In this document: positions 49,501 through 61,500 of the stretch, piece by piece
Layout of the letters: each line of letters begins with the position of its first letter
Numbering within the stretch: position 1 is the stretch's first letter
NCBI RefSeq assembly: GCF_048771995.1
Contig: NC_133063.1
Span: forward strand, 72,032,014-72,096,013
Source of the DNA: Taeniopygia guttata
Taxonomy: Eukaryota > Chordata > Aves > Passeriformes > Estrildidae
Direction of reading: 5' to 3'
Length of the DNA: 64,000 nucleotides
The notes under the pieces: model-generated
Seen by the model: only the letters and a program-made list of their open reading frames with translations
What the model was told of the DNA's origin: nothing
Databases searched by the model: none
Made by a program: the position numbers and the translations under genes

Positions 49501-49974
49501 GTCTGATGAAATCTTACATACATGGAAGGTTTTGTTTGGAAAATCATTCTATATACCCAAGCTACTGGAAAAAACAAATATATGCATTTGAATAAGCTAC
49601 ATCATATTCTGGTTCGAATTATTTGATACCAGCTGAGAGAGAAAAAAAAAAACAACAAACCTGGTAAGTCTCAGTCCTGAGGGGCTGAAATTAGTACCTG
49701 CTTCTTGCTTGCATTGACTGGATGCTTAGCATTCCAAGCTGTGAAGTGAGCTTAACTATGGAAATATTTTTCAGCCTTTGCTATAGCAAGTATATAAACC
49801 TACAGCTGGAAAACAAGTACTTGACTTTCTGAAGGAAGACCACCTTTCTCCTGCTTTTCTTTATGACACTGAAAAGTGCCATCCATTTAATACAAATTTA
49901 TAGTTTTCTATGTATCTTAGTTTATAATGTAAAATGCAACCAAAATTTGGTATTTTCTTATCATCCTCATAAGC
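45595..49974. other. AT-rich single-copy DNA, no gene seen
   Basis: No exon or repeat family is recognised. It holds a (TA)n microsatellite at 46541-46576 preceded by a short GT run, and an A-rich run near 48995-49012. Open frames have no recognised domain. Confidence 0.55.
46541..46576 (+). repeat. (TA)n microsatellite
   Basis: About 18 uninterrupted TA units follow a short GTGTGTG run at 46533-46540. The minus-strand Tyr-Ile repeat peptide over it is an artefact. Confidence 0.95.
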
Positions 49975-50525
49975 TGTTAAAAACATGTGGGGCAATGTTC
50001 TTTTCTCTTCCATGACTCATCCCTGATAACTTCCTCTGGAGCTATCTCTGCTAAAGGGCCATCAAGCCTCACTGCATGACTGATAAAATTACATCATCCC
50101 ATTGTGAGATGCTCTGCCCAGGAGGATGAACCAAACATTCCTGCCTGGCTATAATCTGTGTTTGGAATACAATGAGCAGCACTACCCACTGGATTCCCTG
50201 AGGAGAAGAACTTCATAATCAATACTGGACCTCCAGAAAAGGACCCAATTCACTACAGGATCACCACTGCAAGAGAATAACATTCATCATTCCAACAGGA
50301 CTGCAGCCACCATTTAATCAGATTTCTACTACCACCCTGATCAACAGGGTGTCAGGTCATATCCTGGCTGTCATTTTAAGCCAGTGCTTCTGTATTATTG
50401 CCTTTATCTTAATTTTCCTATTAAATTCTAATTCTGGCTAGGGATCTCCCATTGGTTTGCTTTCAAACTAGTACACTGACTTCTGGTATAATCCAGCTAT
50501 CAACTGTAACACTTTGGGAGTGTCA
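49975..50525 (+). mobile_element. Solo LTR of another avian ERV family, plus strand
   Basis: Ordered landmarks fit a common bird LTR type as I recall it: CCATGACTCATCCC, ACTTCCTCTGGAGC, AAGGGCCATCAAGCCTCACTG, GCTCTGCCCAGGAGGATGA, TTCCTGCCTGGC, GTGTTTGGAATACAATGAGC, and ATCAACAGGGTGTCAGG. Then come TCCTGGCTGTCATTTTAAGC, TGTATTATTGCCTTTATC and the polyadenylation-type ATTAAA at 50420-50425, followed by GATCTCCCATTGGTTTGC and an end near CTGTAACACTTTGGG. No coding region is attached. Both ends are approximate and no target duplication was recognised. Divergence looks intermediate: older than the 44.2-kb LTR. Confidence 0.78.
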
Positions 50526-51586
50526 GTTCAGTGAAATTTGGTTTTCTGAACCAAAGCAAAGCAAAGGAAACCAAAGGGAAGCAAACCAAACCAAAAGTAG
50601 TCTTTCTGTTGATTTCTGTCCCTAAGGTCCTAATAAATTGTTCAACTGCAGCCACTTCTGAGATGGACAAATTAAGAACTGTTAATGGTATTTTTCCTTA
50701 ATGGGTAGCAAAATATAGAAATACTAGTTTTCTGAATATAAAAAATGACTGTACAAAAGTCACATCAGGTGGATAATAGAGAAGGGTTTCTTTGGCCTTC
50801 AGGTATTAGCATTTAAAAAAAAATAGGAATAAAACCTAAAGTAGTGTACATACGGCAAAACACAAAAGAAGATGCAGTGATTTTTCAAAGTTTTTTCATT
50901 CTGTTTTATGTTTCTGTCCAGTTGCCAAGATTTAAATAGGACATCTGGATAAAAAAGAAGAAAAGTTAGAAATGCTTTGCTTCTTATCCTTTATTTAGAA
51001 AAGAGGGAAAAAAAGTTTGAAATGAGAAGGCAGAGGTTAGAAACAATATTATCTACTCATAGCAAGACAGAATAGGGTATTTTAAGATAGTTTTTTTTTA
51101 CTGTCTGTTGAACCAGGAAATACAGGCTAGAGACTTTACATTTAATTGGTAGTGTTTTTCTGGTTTCATTTCTTGTCCAAAGATTTTAAGGAGAAAGGAA
51201 ATTATATGTATATACATTTTTCTGAAGACTATAAAGGGAAAATTAAAATGCACTTCAAATAGAAAACATGTGCCTCCTGAAGATGCTTCTTTCATCTAGA
51301 TAAGGTAAGGAGATGTTGAATGATAACAAAAGGTTTCTTTATCAAAGGTGATTATTAGTTACTCAGTGGATTATACGTTATCATTATCTGTAAAATTAAA
51401 ACAAAACAAAACAAAACAAAACAGGTGTGTTTCAAGAGAAGAAAGTCTAGAGACTAACTGGCAGAGAACACATTCACAGTTTTAAGTTTTTGGAAAGCAC
51501 AAAAGCCCAGCCACTAGTCATACCCACACATCTGAGAATAGGCACAGAAACCTCACAAAATACATTAAATATCAACTCAATAATAG
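50526..51586. other. AT-rich single-copy DNA with short A/C/G-rich repeats
   Basis: A CAAAG/CAAAC-word tract lies at about 50552-50598, and (AAAAC)n at 51397-51423. No gene is seen. Confidence 0.6.
51397..51423 (+). repeat. Short (AAAAC)n microsatellite
   Basis: About five AAAAC units, with the same motif on the complementary strand as the (GTTTT)n at 25261. Confidence 0.92.
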
Positions 51587-52265
51587 TGTAGTAGAGACCA
51601 TATCATAGCAGGGGTCCTCGTTGAGTAATAATTAGCATTGACTCCATGATTGCAGAATGCTGATTAATCGCTTTATTGTACTATACTGTACTATACTGTA
51701 CTATACTATAATATAATATACTATACTATACTACACTACACTACACTAAACTGTACTCGACGCTAAGAAACACTCATCTCTCCTGCTGACAGTCCAATAC
51801 AGACAGCCCAGATTCGTTAATTGAAATCCAAACACCATCACCATTGGCCAATTAAGAAATCACCCTTTGATAAACAAATTTCCGTAACACATTCTACATG
51901 TGCCCAACAGCAGATGTAACAAGTGGAGATAGGAATTGTTTCTCATTCTTTTCTCAGAATTTTCTCACAGCTTCCCGGGAAAATCCTGGGAGAGGATTTT
52001 CTTTCTCTCTCTGTTCAGAGGATATGTGATTACCACAAGACCAGACGCCGTAGAAAATGTCTCTGTTTTTATAATGTTCAATACTGGCATGGACAGAAAG
52101 TTCATACACTCAGTTGTGGTTCTTGGCCAGCCTGAAAAAATGTCCCATAGGTGGAAACCCAGGAAAATTACGAAAAGCCAAGGGAGAAGGATCTGCTTCT
52201 ACAATTAGGACAATTCTTATGTGAGTTTTCAACTAGGTAGAAAGGTGCAACACAAGACACGACTG
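51587..52265 (-). mobile_element. Solo LTR of an avian ERV, minus strand, with internal tandem repeat
   Basis: On the minus strand a polyadenylation-type AATAAAGCGATTAAT (AATAAA at 51672-51677) lies about 85 bp from the assumed 3' end. On the plus strand the block runs through a TACTA-type tandem array, then CAATTGGCC-like segments, GGAGATAGGAATTGTTTCTC, ACAGCTTCCCGGGAAAATCC, a CTCTGTTTTTATAATGTTC segment, TTCTTGGCCAGCCTG, AATGTCCCATAGGTGGAAAC and ACAATTCTTATGTGAG. I recognise this order as an avian LTR. The ends (TGTAG at 51587, CAACACA near 52260) are provisional and no target duplication was found. Plus-strand open frames (70 and 90 codons) are incidental. Confidence 0.7.
51676..51756 (+). 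repeat. Minisatellite of TACTATACTG / TACTA units inside the LTR
   Basis: About 80 bp of 10-bp TACTATACTG units grade into 5-bp TACTA and then CTACA units, with a short ATAAT interruption. It begins next to the polyadenylation-type signal of the minus-strand LTR, so it lies in the LTR's own sequence and not in flanking DNA. Confidence 0.9.
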
Positions 52266-54054
52266 TCCCACGGTAGATGCACATACTGGGATTCTACATA
52301 AATCCCATCTCTTCTACAACTTCTTTAGCATAAACTCTTAGATATTCAACACCTTTTTCTTTCACATCAAAGTTATCACTGATTCATAGTCACAGAGTGA
52401 ATATTAATTCATATAGAAAGAAAATACATTGTTCCAGTCACTGTATTTCACCATAGTGACCACTGATAATAAAAAAATTATGCCAGCTTTTCAAAAAGCC
52501 TAAGAAACAGTTTTTCATAAGATGACCATCATAAATTTACTGCTTACAAATTTCCAGATTCAGGTTGTCAAGCATCCTGTGCTTCCAGTCTTGTTATCTA
52601 CCACTGTTATAGGTCATGGAACTGTAAGTGTAGGACAGAAACTATCAGAACAGTTCTGATGCTTCTGTTGTTTGAAAGTGCAAATTTCAGCTTACTGATG
52701 AACACCTTCTGAGTTCTATTAAAAGAATGAGGACACATGCGAGATTAGATCAGAACTGCCAAGAATCCATAAGAGTGATTTAGAACTAGGAAATTCCATC
52801 ATGGCTATGATCTTAATCTTGTCTTGAAACTAAAAGGCTATATGCAGAACAAAACAAGAATTTAAAAAAAAAGCAATCTGAAGATAAAACGTGTAGAACT
52901 CATTCATTTCATAAAAGAATGTATCCACTTCCTTCAAGAAAATTATACTGCAGGTAACTTCCATTTCAGTCTATATACAAGTATCTAAGGCACACAGAGG
53001 TCACAGGAAAAGGCAAATATTCCAACACTAGCTGGAAGCACAAGGAATGGTGCTGTGAAGTATGCATGTTGTTTCAACATAATTTCCTGATGAATGAGGA
53101 CTATGTGTACTTGAGATGTCTCTACAGGAGTCTAATAATATTTCAGTCACTAGGATATCAATGGTAAAGAGGAGACTAGAATAGAAGAACATTTAAGCTG
53201 AAACACTTGAGTTTGATGAGGACTTAGTGTCTAAGCTAAACCTATGTAGGTAATATTTTAAATCACAGCACAGGAAGACAATTAAGCATCAGTTTAATAT
53301 ATACTTAATGACAGGAAAACCAGAATCTTTTGAAGATATTTTGCAGGTAATGCAAGCCCTTCTTTCAGCTTCAAAATGAGGAATAGTTGAAGCCTAGAGG
53401 ACATTAGTCGTTGGAAGCTGTGTCCTTGACAGTTTACATACAGTATCTATCACTTAGATATCTGCCATCAGGGACTGGCAGGCATAGAAAAGATGGTGTT
53501 CAGACAGTTTTTAATGCTTCTGGCAAGTACAAACTCTTTTTAGTTTAAGTCCACTGAGGACTTAATGCAGACAATTAATCCACAATGTAGACAATCCCGA
53601 CAGTACAGGTACTTGATACTATAATTTAATGGTTTTCTGGCATAGTTGAGAATCTCATACTTCTGGGCTGAAATGGCTGTGATGTTTTTATTGGCATTGT
53701 TATTGGTTAATTGCCTGGGAGAAGAGCTTGTTAGTTTGGGAGAAGGGTTATTAGAGGTTAGGAGAGTTTGATTTGTTTTTCAGTTTTTTTGGTAGTGGTG
53801 ATTTCCTTTGGGGTTTTTTGTTTCATTTTGTTGGTTTTTTGTTTGTTTGTTTGATTGATTGTTTGTTTTTTCTGTTTTATATAAGCCTTTAGACACTGAA
53901 ATGGCCCTCTTGATAATTCTGCATATATCTATAGATTTTCTGTTTCCATAAAGCAAATTAATACTTTAGGAAAGTGTCATTTAGATGCCTTTGAGGTAGG
54001 TGTCTTTGTAGCAGCTCTTTCTGAGTACCTTTCTCTCACATGCATAGATGATTC
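52266..54054. other. AT-rich single-copy DNA ending in a T/G-rich tract
   Basis: No gene or repeat family is recognised. A T/G-rich low-complexity tract of GTTTT and GTTTG words occupies 53769-53880. Confidence 0.55.
53769..53880 (+). repeat. T/G-rich low-complexity tract
   Basis: TTTGTTTG, GGGGTTTTTTG and GATTGATTG words make up nearly the whole stretch on the plus strand, like the tracts at 4.4 kb and 63.6 kb. Confidence 0.85.
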
Positions 54055-54256
54055 CACAGAATTATTAGATTGGAAAAAAACCTCTGAGATTATCAAATGC
54101 AATATTTGACCAATGAACACCTTGCCAACTACATCATGGCACTAGATTCCATGTCCAGTCATTTTCTGAACATCTTCAGGGATGGTGACTCCACCACCAA
54201 CTTGAGCAATCTGGTGCTTAACAACTGTTTCAGTACAAAAATTCTTCCTGAGATAT
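54055..54256 (-). mobile_element. CR1 LINE 3' end fragment, minus strand
   Basis: On the plus strand the fragment reads as the reverse complement of an avian CR1 3' terminus. CACAGAATTATTAGATTGG and AAAAACCTCTGAGATTATC are followed by CCATGTCCAGTCATTTTCTG, the conserved TTCAGGGATGGTGACTCCAC segment, a TTGAGCAATCTGGTGCTTAAC segment, and TTTCAGTACAAAAATTCTTCCTGA. The element therefore points left, with its 3' end near 54055. Only about 200 bp of 3' sequence can be followed, the usual short 5'-truncated form, and the divergence is high, so it is old. No coding potential is left. Confidence 0.85.
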
Positions 54257-55918
54257 GTAGAGGGATAAAGTAGTATTTCTCAGTTCTATATTGCTGTTGA
54301 CTTTGTTTGGTATGATAAGCAATTTCTTCTAATTTCATATGGTTGGCCCCCAGATCCTATTAGCTTAAAGAGATTTTAAAATCAGACTATTTTTAAAATC
54401 AGATAATACAATATAAAATTTTAGTAAATTACTCTCTGTAATCTGCAGAATCTGAATTTGTCCAGTGTTAGACAATATCACGGCAACATTGTATTAATTG
54501 CACTAATTCAAATCCCCAGTCAATTCCTTAAAAAGGTTATTTGTTTTCTGTGTATATATTTGATACTTCTAAACAGTGCCATTACCAGGTATGACACAGA
54601 TAGGAATAGTGTTCTTTTGTTTTGACATGTGGTTTCAGCTTGTTTGTCAGACCTTTCTATGGAGAATTTTTCTAGTTAAAGAAAGCTAGGTGAAGTTACA
54701 GAGAAATTTGGTGAATATTTTGTTTGCAGTTCAGTTATACTTCTCTAGTGACTACAAGCAAGTGATAGAGGTCAAAACACTTCAGGTCTTTTGGACACAT
54801 GAAGTTCATTGAATCTAGTTAGAAATTCTCTTAGGAACAAGTCTCAAGTACCAAAACATTTTTTCAAACTCCCTAAAAGTGTTATGTTTGATCAATGGAT
54901 TGTGTTTAAGGAATTTGGTATAAATCCATGCCTTGTTTCAACGAAAGACTTTTGAATATACATATGTGGCTCTTGGTACTGCAGCATCTGAGAAACAAGA
55001 CAGAGCATCTGGTTTCTATGATTTGTTCATGCAGTTCAATGATTATATCTTGATGTTCAATGTAAATGTGAAATTGAATACTCTAATCACATATATTTAC
55101 TAGACCCTATTTAAATGGAACAAACTTTCTCCTCTGATAAATGATAGTTTCTGCAAGAGATGGAAGAAGTTGCAGTGATATATATTCTGAAGACTTCTAA
55201 TCTTTATTTATCTCATTGAAACAGTAATTTGTTGGAGACCTTCTCCAGAAGTAGAAGCAGATTCAGTTAGTAGTTCCTTCCAGTATTTTGAAGCTGATTT
55301 ATTTTATAAAGCAGCTGCATGTCCCTGATTTTTTAACTGCCACAGGATACTACTACAAGAGGAAACTGAAATTGTTGCTCACATTTGTTGCTCAATTTGC
55401 CACTGGTGACTACGGCTTCATCACCAATGGGAAAAGTATTAAGCTACACTTTCAACTTGTCTTACAAAAAAGTCAACTACAAAAAAATCAGGTTTTTCAG
55501 AGTAACAGTTAACAAAGATAGATAGATGGAATAAAGTCTGTCAAATAGCACTGCACAGCATTCATTGTCTTTGCATTTAACAGTTGTTCTATTCTCACAA
55601 TTTGCTAAAGAGTATTTCTTGCATCTATAGGAGGTAGCTACGAATTTTTAGTCTGAATAAAAATGGATTTGGAGAAATTAAGATAAAGGTTTTGATATAG
55701 AAGTATTTATAGTATTAACAGGAATACAAAACTGCCTCTTGAGGAAATCCTTCCTTTTCATCAAAATTTTTTCATGATCTTCTGCACACAGCTGTTTGTA
55801 AGGTAGGGAAATTTGGATAACAAACTCTTTCAACCTCCAGATTCTCACAGGTATATTTTTATCTGATATTTAAGAGCTTTAACAATATTCTCACACTGGT
55901 TCTCTGAGAAATGTTGTT
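54257..55918. other. AT-rich single-copy DNA, no gene seen
   Basis: No repeat family or exon is recognised. Two copies of a TTTTAAAATCAGA word lie at about 54373 and 54392. The plus-strand open frame at 55288-55512 has no recognised domain. Confidence 0.55.
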
Positions 55919-56146
55919 GTATACATAATGAACAGGGAATTACCCTGACTTGTACACTGTTATGAATGCTTGAAGGTTTTGTTGTTTTCTAAAATAATTT
56001 TTGATGACATTTTTGAGATTGGAATACATATACATACATAATTGTATACATATTGAACAGGGAATAACCCTGCATTCACTGTTATGAATGCTTGAAGGTT
56101 TTGTTGTTTTCTAAAATAATTTTTGATGACATTTTTGAGATTGGAA
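55919..56146 (+). repeat. Recent tandem duplication, two copies 125 bp apart
   Basis: The segment from GTATACATA to GAGATTGGAA occurs at 55919-56024 and again at 56044-56146. The last part (CACTGTTATGAATGC onward, nearly 70 bp) looks identical in both; differences are limited to the first 40 bp (GGGAATTACCCTGACTTGTA against GGGAATAACCCTGCATT). The copies are joined by a TACATA-rich spacer at 56025-56043. No coding function is apparent. Confidence 0.92.
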
Positions 56147-57885
56147 ATCTTTTGTGGTACCTTCCTCTACTAGTCTTCCAAATTAAAACTTCAATTCTGA
56201 CCAGGTAAAATGGTAAAACAGCCAAAACTGCAAACCCAAGTTGTATGCTTCAAAGACATTTCCTCATTACAGGAAGATATGAGTCTAAAAGCAATAGCAG
56301 TAAATAAAACAGAACAAACCTGATATGCCTGCAGAGAAAACTAAAAATTAGAAAAAATAAATACATTCTAAGGAAAAGAATGACACTTGGAGGCAGAATT
56401 ATATGGAAGAATGTTCTCTTAGTACAGAGAGCACAGATATACAGACCTGATCATTTTCTCTCTAACACAAACTCCCAGGACCATAGCTGCAGGTTTCAGA
56501 AAGTCCTTTGAATACTGGGGGTTGGGAAAAAAGGGGTAGTAAGAGGATTTGGGATGAACACTCAGGAGCAGATCAGTTTTCTGCAGTGGAAGAGGGAGAT
56601 GAGGAATAAGAAAATAGGACTGCTATGGCTCACTGCCAGACCACAAAGCCTTGGGACCTAAAAGCAGCTCTATTTGATGGGCACTCAGTACTAAGAGACC
56701 ACAAGTGTCTCTTTTAGATTTATCCAAGTCCAGTTAAGAGGCAATTAGTTTAATTAATGAGGGTAAATAATTGCTATTTCCTTGGCAAGATTTTCAGCAC
56801 AATAAGAAATTGCTCCATTTTATTCAAAACAGTGATGTAATTTCCCAAGTTCTACACAATCTGATTTGGGGCTCACCTAATTTAATTTTACAAATAGTCC
56901 CTAGTGTCTCATACCTATCTTGATCCTGCTAGATACATCTAAAACACAGTCAAACACCTTGCAGTAAAATATTTTAATTTTCTTCCTTTATTCTTCTTCT
57001 TTTGCCTGTAGTCTGAGGCCATATATAGCAAAAAAATTCTGTTGTAAACAAATATAGAGCAATCTTTTACAATAGTCTATGATAAGTCAGCTCTAGAAAT
57101 AAGTTTACAGGAATGTTTTACTGTTTTGTAGAAAAATACCTGCTGGAAAAAAATCTTTAATAAATTGCATATCTTAATTTTATTAAAATTCCACCAGCCT
57201 TATATGTGTAGTATTTATGAATAAATTTAATTACGTCATCATTTGTTGGGATAACGTTACATTGGAACTAAACATACTTATATTCAAGACAGAGTTCAAA
57301 CTAACAGTTTATCAATCCAATTTTACTTGTTCTGTACACTAAAAATTATGCTGAAAAAAATTGGGAAGTTTGGGCCTTTACAAAAGAAGAAAGTAACAGG
57401 AAGAAGTGAAGACTGAATGAAAACTTTTGTCAGCTTGGTCAGAAATACTTACCAAGACTAGACAGAGTAATTAGTTTATCTCTAGGTACACCATTAGCAT
57501 TGTGTGAAACAGGTTTTCTGTTTCTGAGCAACACCACATTTTTGCCAATATGCTTTCTCTCTCCTGCACAGCACTGACTACTCAATATGGAAAGTCAGTA
57601 TACCTAAGTCTTGACAGAGGCGGAGGGCTTCTGGACACAACCAGAGAACACATTGCAGAGAAACTGCAAAATTATGCAAACTAGCACACCTAAAATGAAG
57701 AAAGGAGAAGAGACACAAGTTGCTTCTTTGAACTTCAATGAATATTATCCATTGATATCTTGTTTGGGTCTGGTCCTGACCATTAGAGGAAACTCTTCTT
57801 CATATTCATTATATTTTGCCCATCTAAGAAATCCCTTTACTTTCCATTACCACTATGGAGCCCAGTAGGCATGCAAGGTTATGCC

Positions 57886-57940
57886 TGAAATATCAGTTTC
57901 AATATAATTATAATTCAATATAAAGAAAACTGATATTTCA
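57886..57940. repeat. Perfect 14-bp inverted repeat around an AT-rich loop
   Basis: The arms TGAAATATCAGTTT (57886-57899) and AAACTGATATTTCA (57927-57940) are exact reverse complements around a 27-base AT-rich loop. The shape recalls a tiny fold-back element, but no target duplication or second copy was seen in the window. Confidence 0.85.
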
Positions 57941-57949
57941 GCTTTTAGA

Positions 57950-57976
57950 CACAGACACACACAGACACACACACAG
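57950..57976 (+). repeat. Short (AC)n-like microsatellite
   Basis: Alternating ACAC runs broken by AGACAC words. Confidence 0.85.
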
Positions 57977-58559
57977 ATTTGACGTGACAGAAACATTTCT
58001 CTTTCTGCACCAACCCTTTCTAATGGATATTAGTCAGATACTACAATAGCAGAGAAAAAGCTCCATCCTGTAGGAGTTGTCATTTAAGGCAGTTTGATGG
58101 TTTGTAGGTTTGATTGGTTTCTCTGCTCAAATCATCCTGATACACAATGTCAAAAATTTGGGTCACATAATTTGTAATGTGTAATCTTGATAGACCTGAA
58201 AGATTTGTGGCATATATACTTTATAATATAGTTATACAACTATATTTTTAGATCTATGAATAAGTTTCAAAAAATATTTCATCTTTTCAGTCAATACATA
58301 CTTTTTCAGAACTACTAGACTAAATTACCCATGCTATCTTCTGAAAAAGTCACATAATTGGACCAGCATATTCCAAAGTTGCATTTATTCAGCTAGCTAA
58401 AAACAGTATGCAGTTTACTAACTGTAAATATATTCAGATAGTTATAATTTAGGTATAATTTTTAATAATCAAAATTTTTCCTGTTCCCTGAGCAGAAGAA
58501 TAGAAGAAAATAAAATGTCTAATATAGTTCTAGTTAATTTCTTCTCTCATATATATGCA

Positions 58560-58592
58560 TATCTCTCTCTCTCTTTCTCTCTCAATCTCTTT
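58560..58592 (+). repeat. Short (CT)n pyrimidine run
   Basis: CTCTCT runs with TTT interruptions, followed by a further T/C-rich stretch to about 58605. Confidence 0.85.
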
Positions 58593-61500
58593 TTCTTTCC
58601 CACTACCCCACTCCAGAACATCACTACAGAATTATGTTTTAAGGTGGTTCCTAGTCTAGTCTTTGTCTCTATATTAATTTCCATTGTTTTTCAGGTTTGC
58701 AGCAGTGTATCAGAATGGCAGATCCAAGGTTTGAAAGCTACAGTTTTCCATTAATGTTTCTTAAATTCAGTTTTGTGGGTTTTCTTATACAGCTAATCTT
58801 GACAAAATCAGTCCTTGTAGATTATATATTATTAATATTTTAAAGTATGTTACCTTTTTCTCATGCAGTATAGTCAGAGCACAGTGATTCCCTTCCACCC
58901 GAATAGAAAATAATTTCAAAGTTTGAGCATAATTTTTCTAAACCCTCCCTAGCTCTCCATCCAAGCATTTTCTAATGTCCCTCAATGTCGTCTGCAAAGT
59001 GGATATTAAAAAAGTTAGCAGCAGTAGTCTACGAAAATACAATATTCTTCCTTCACCTATGCTTATGAAATTTCCAGTTGAAAAGCTCAAGGCACAGGAT
59101 CTGCAAAAAAACAAACCTTTACCTCCTATTGTCTTTTTTGTGTCATTAAAATATAAGTGTCCTAAAGTATTTGTAAGGGATGACTTTCTCAAATATGATG
59201 AATATGAACAAAATTTCTCTGACTATGAAGACCTATGAAACAGGCATGACTTTTCCTTCAGTTTTCCTATTCTTGGAGAACTACATGTGCTATTGCCTCT
59301 AGGAGAAGAATGCCTACCTCCTTCCCAAGATAGGTACACTGTGTGACAGCAGCTCTGTAAGTCTCATCTTTCCATATGCATCGATGGTCAATACAAGACT
59401 ACCACTTAAAAGGGGAAAAATAAGGAAGAAAAAGGGAAGAATTTATTTTTCTTTCTTCTTCCTTTCTTGAATGCTGTACTACAAACTCCTGCTCTGGAAA
59501 TATTTAAGTTAATCCCAGGAGTCCTTAAAAACAGATTGTTAGGTGTTCATATGTTTTCTCACTTAGTCAGTATCTTCATCCATTTTAAAGACAAAACATT
59601 CTTGCACTTGGAAGTGAAATGAACTGTCCAAAGATTAGTTCGGGGTGGAGCTAGGAAGATGAAGATGAACACAAGTATTCTATGGTAAATTTGCTTCCCA
59701 TTTTAGTACCCATCCATTAACACAAAATACTAATTCTAATACATGCTGAGAATAAAATAAAATGCTACACAATGAATTATTTAGTTAGTAACTTCCAAGT
59801 TTCTTAATGCATCTGTAACAGCTGTCTTCTACCACTTGTTCTAATAAGTAGTATTTGTTTTCGGCAAGGCAACTGTTAGACCAAATTTTTGTATCAATTG
59901 CGCAAAGAGAACTGAATAATTCTCTAATAATTCTCTATTCTAACTGAATTTTTAAAAATTTATTAATAATCTGAAAAGTTCTACACAGTGTGACTTGATT
60001 TTTCTTTTCAACTTTTCAAGACCAACAAGGATAAAATGTGACCTCATAAAAAGTTTGATACAATACCAAAATAGAAAATAAAACCAAAAAACCTACAAGT
60101 TAGCATTTTGCTAAAATAGGAAGCTTGGGAAAATGAGAGGTTTGTGTAATTCTGTGCATTACAGTAGCAACTCTCTGTTGTAGTTTTATGCTGCTGCAGT
60201 GCCCTCTGTCTTTTAACATACCTATATACACTTAATTATCCCATGAGGTACAGTGGTTTTTGTTTCTTCAGAATCAGGGCAACTTTGGCTGATATTGTTG
60301 TTCTTCAAGATAAACTATTAAATAAATAAATAATGATTTTTGAACTCTCTCCGTAAACTGATTTATTTCCCATCTTCTTGTATAAATTCACAAAGTCTTT
60401 AAGTCATTTTTTTCCATGACGCTACTGGTTAAATTCTAATATTCATACTATCATAACTTAAATGTATCCAGTTCAGCAGCTGACAAAAGTTTTACAGATT
60501 GGAAAAGAAATTGGAAAAAAAAAAAAAACTGGGAAAAAAAAACCACTGACAGTGTTAAATTGAAAACTATCAGATGATTTATTAATATAATTAAGTGATC
60601 GGTTCAGTTGATAAGTACAACAATGTCCAGAAGTGTTATTACACTAATTATCACTTAATAATTAATACTGTTACTGTTAAATCCAGATAGCTTTATGTTG
60701 TTTAATATACCTCAGAGAATTTCCTACCCTATTCATTCATATCATAAATAATATTCTGAGAATTTGAAATTCTGGTCTGAGACATCTCATCTGTAAGATC
60801 TTGGCAGTGTATTTGAAAACAGAGAGCACCAGGATAAAGAAATTATTTGAGGCAAAAAGCTCTTTTCCGTGGAGAAAATGCTATATATGGAAAGGAAAAG
60901 GTTAGAAAAGGCAGCGCTGAAAATACCTTAAAATGGCAACATTCTAAAAATACCTATGCACTCTGCTTTTCCATAAACTGTGAGCTTTGAATTCTCTTAT
61001 AAAAACATATGTTCCACTTTTCCTTGAGAAGACTCTGTTAGTGTGTCAAAATGCTGCATGCTGTTTTGTATAAGCCCTGTGCTTTTGTATGTAACACATA
61101 CAGGTGATATATACAACATGCCACCAGTTATTATGCTCCTTTTTTATGGGAATTCATTCCTTTTTTCCTCCACCCTTTTCTCTCTCCCATTTCCTCAGTA
61201 TTACAGTTTCACCCAAGAGAGCTCTAAATGATGCATAGCTAGAACAAAGGCAAGGGAATCTAGGGCAGTGCTGTAAGACTAGACAGCCTTAGATTTTGCT
61301 GTAGCATGTAACAATGCAGAGTATTAAGCTTTTACACACCTGTTTTTTATCAGAATTGCTTATCCTGTAATTTTTAAAAAATAACTCTTTTGATTATACT
61401 GTAGCATGCAATCTGCTCATAGCAGGAAAAAAAAATGCAAAAGTACTATTTCCCACACCAGAAAAATCTTTTTGCTATAGAGGTGTATGTGTATATGTTA

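Noticed and set aside
58975-59238. 87-codon plus-strand frame ending in Tyr/Asp/Glu-rich residues
   Set aside because: The amino-acid mix looks protein-like, but there is no recognised domain, no splice-site pattern I could trust and a competing minus-strand frame over the same bases. Chance is the simpler reading.
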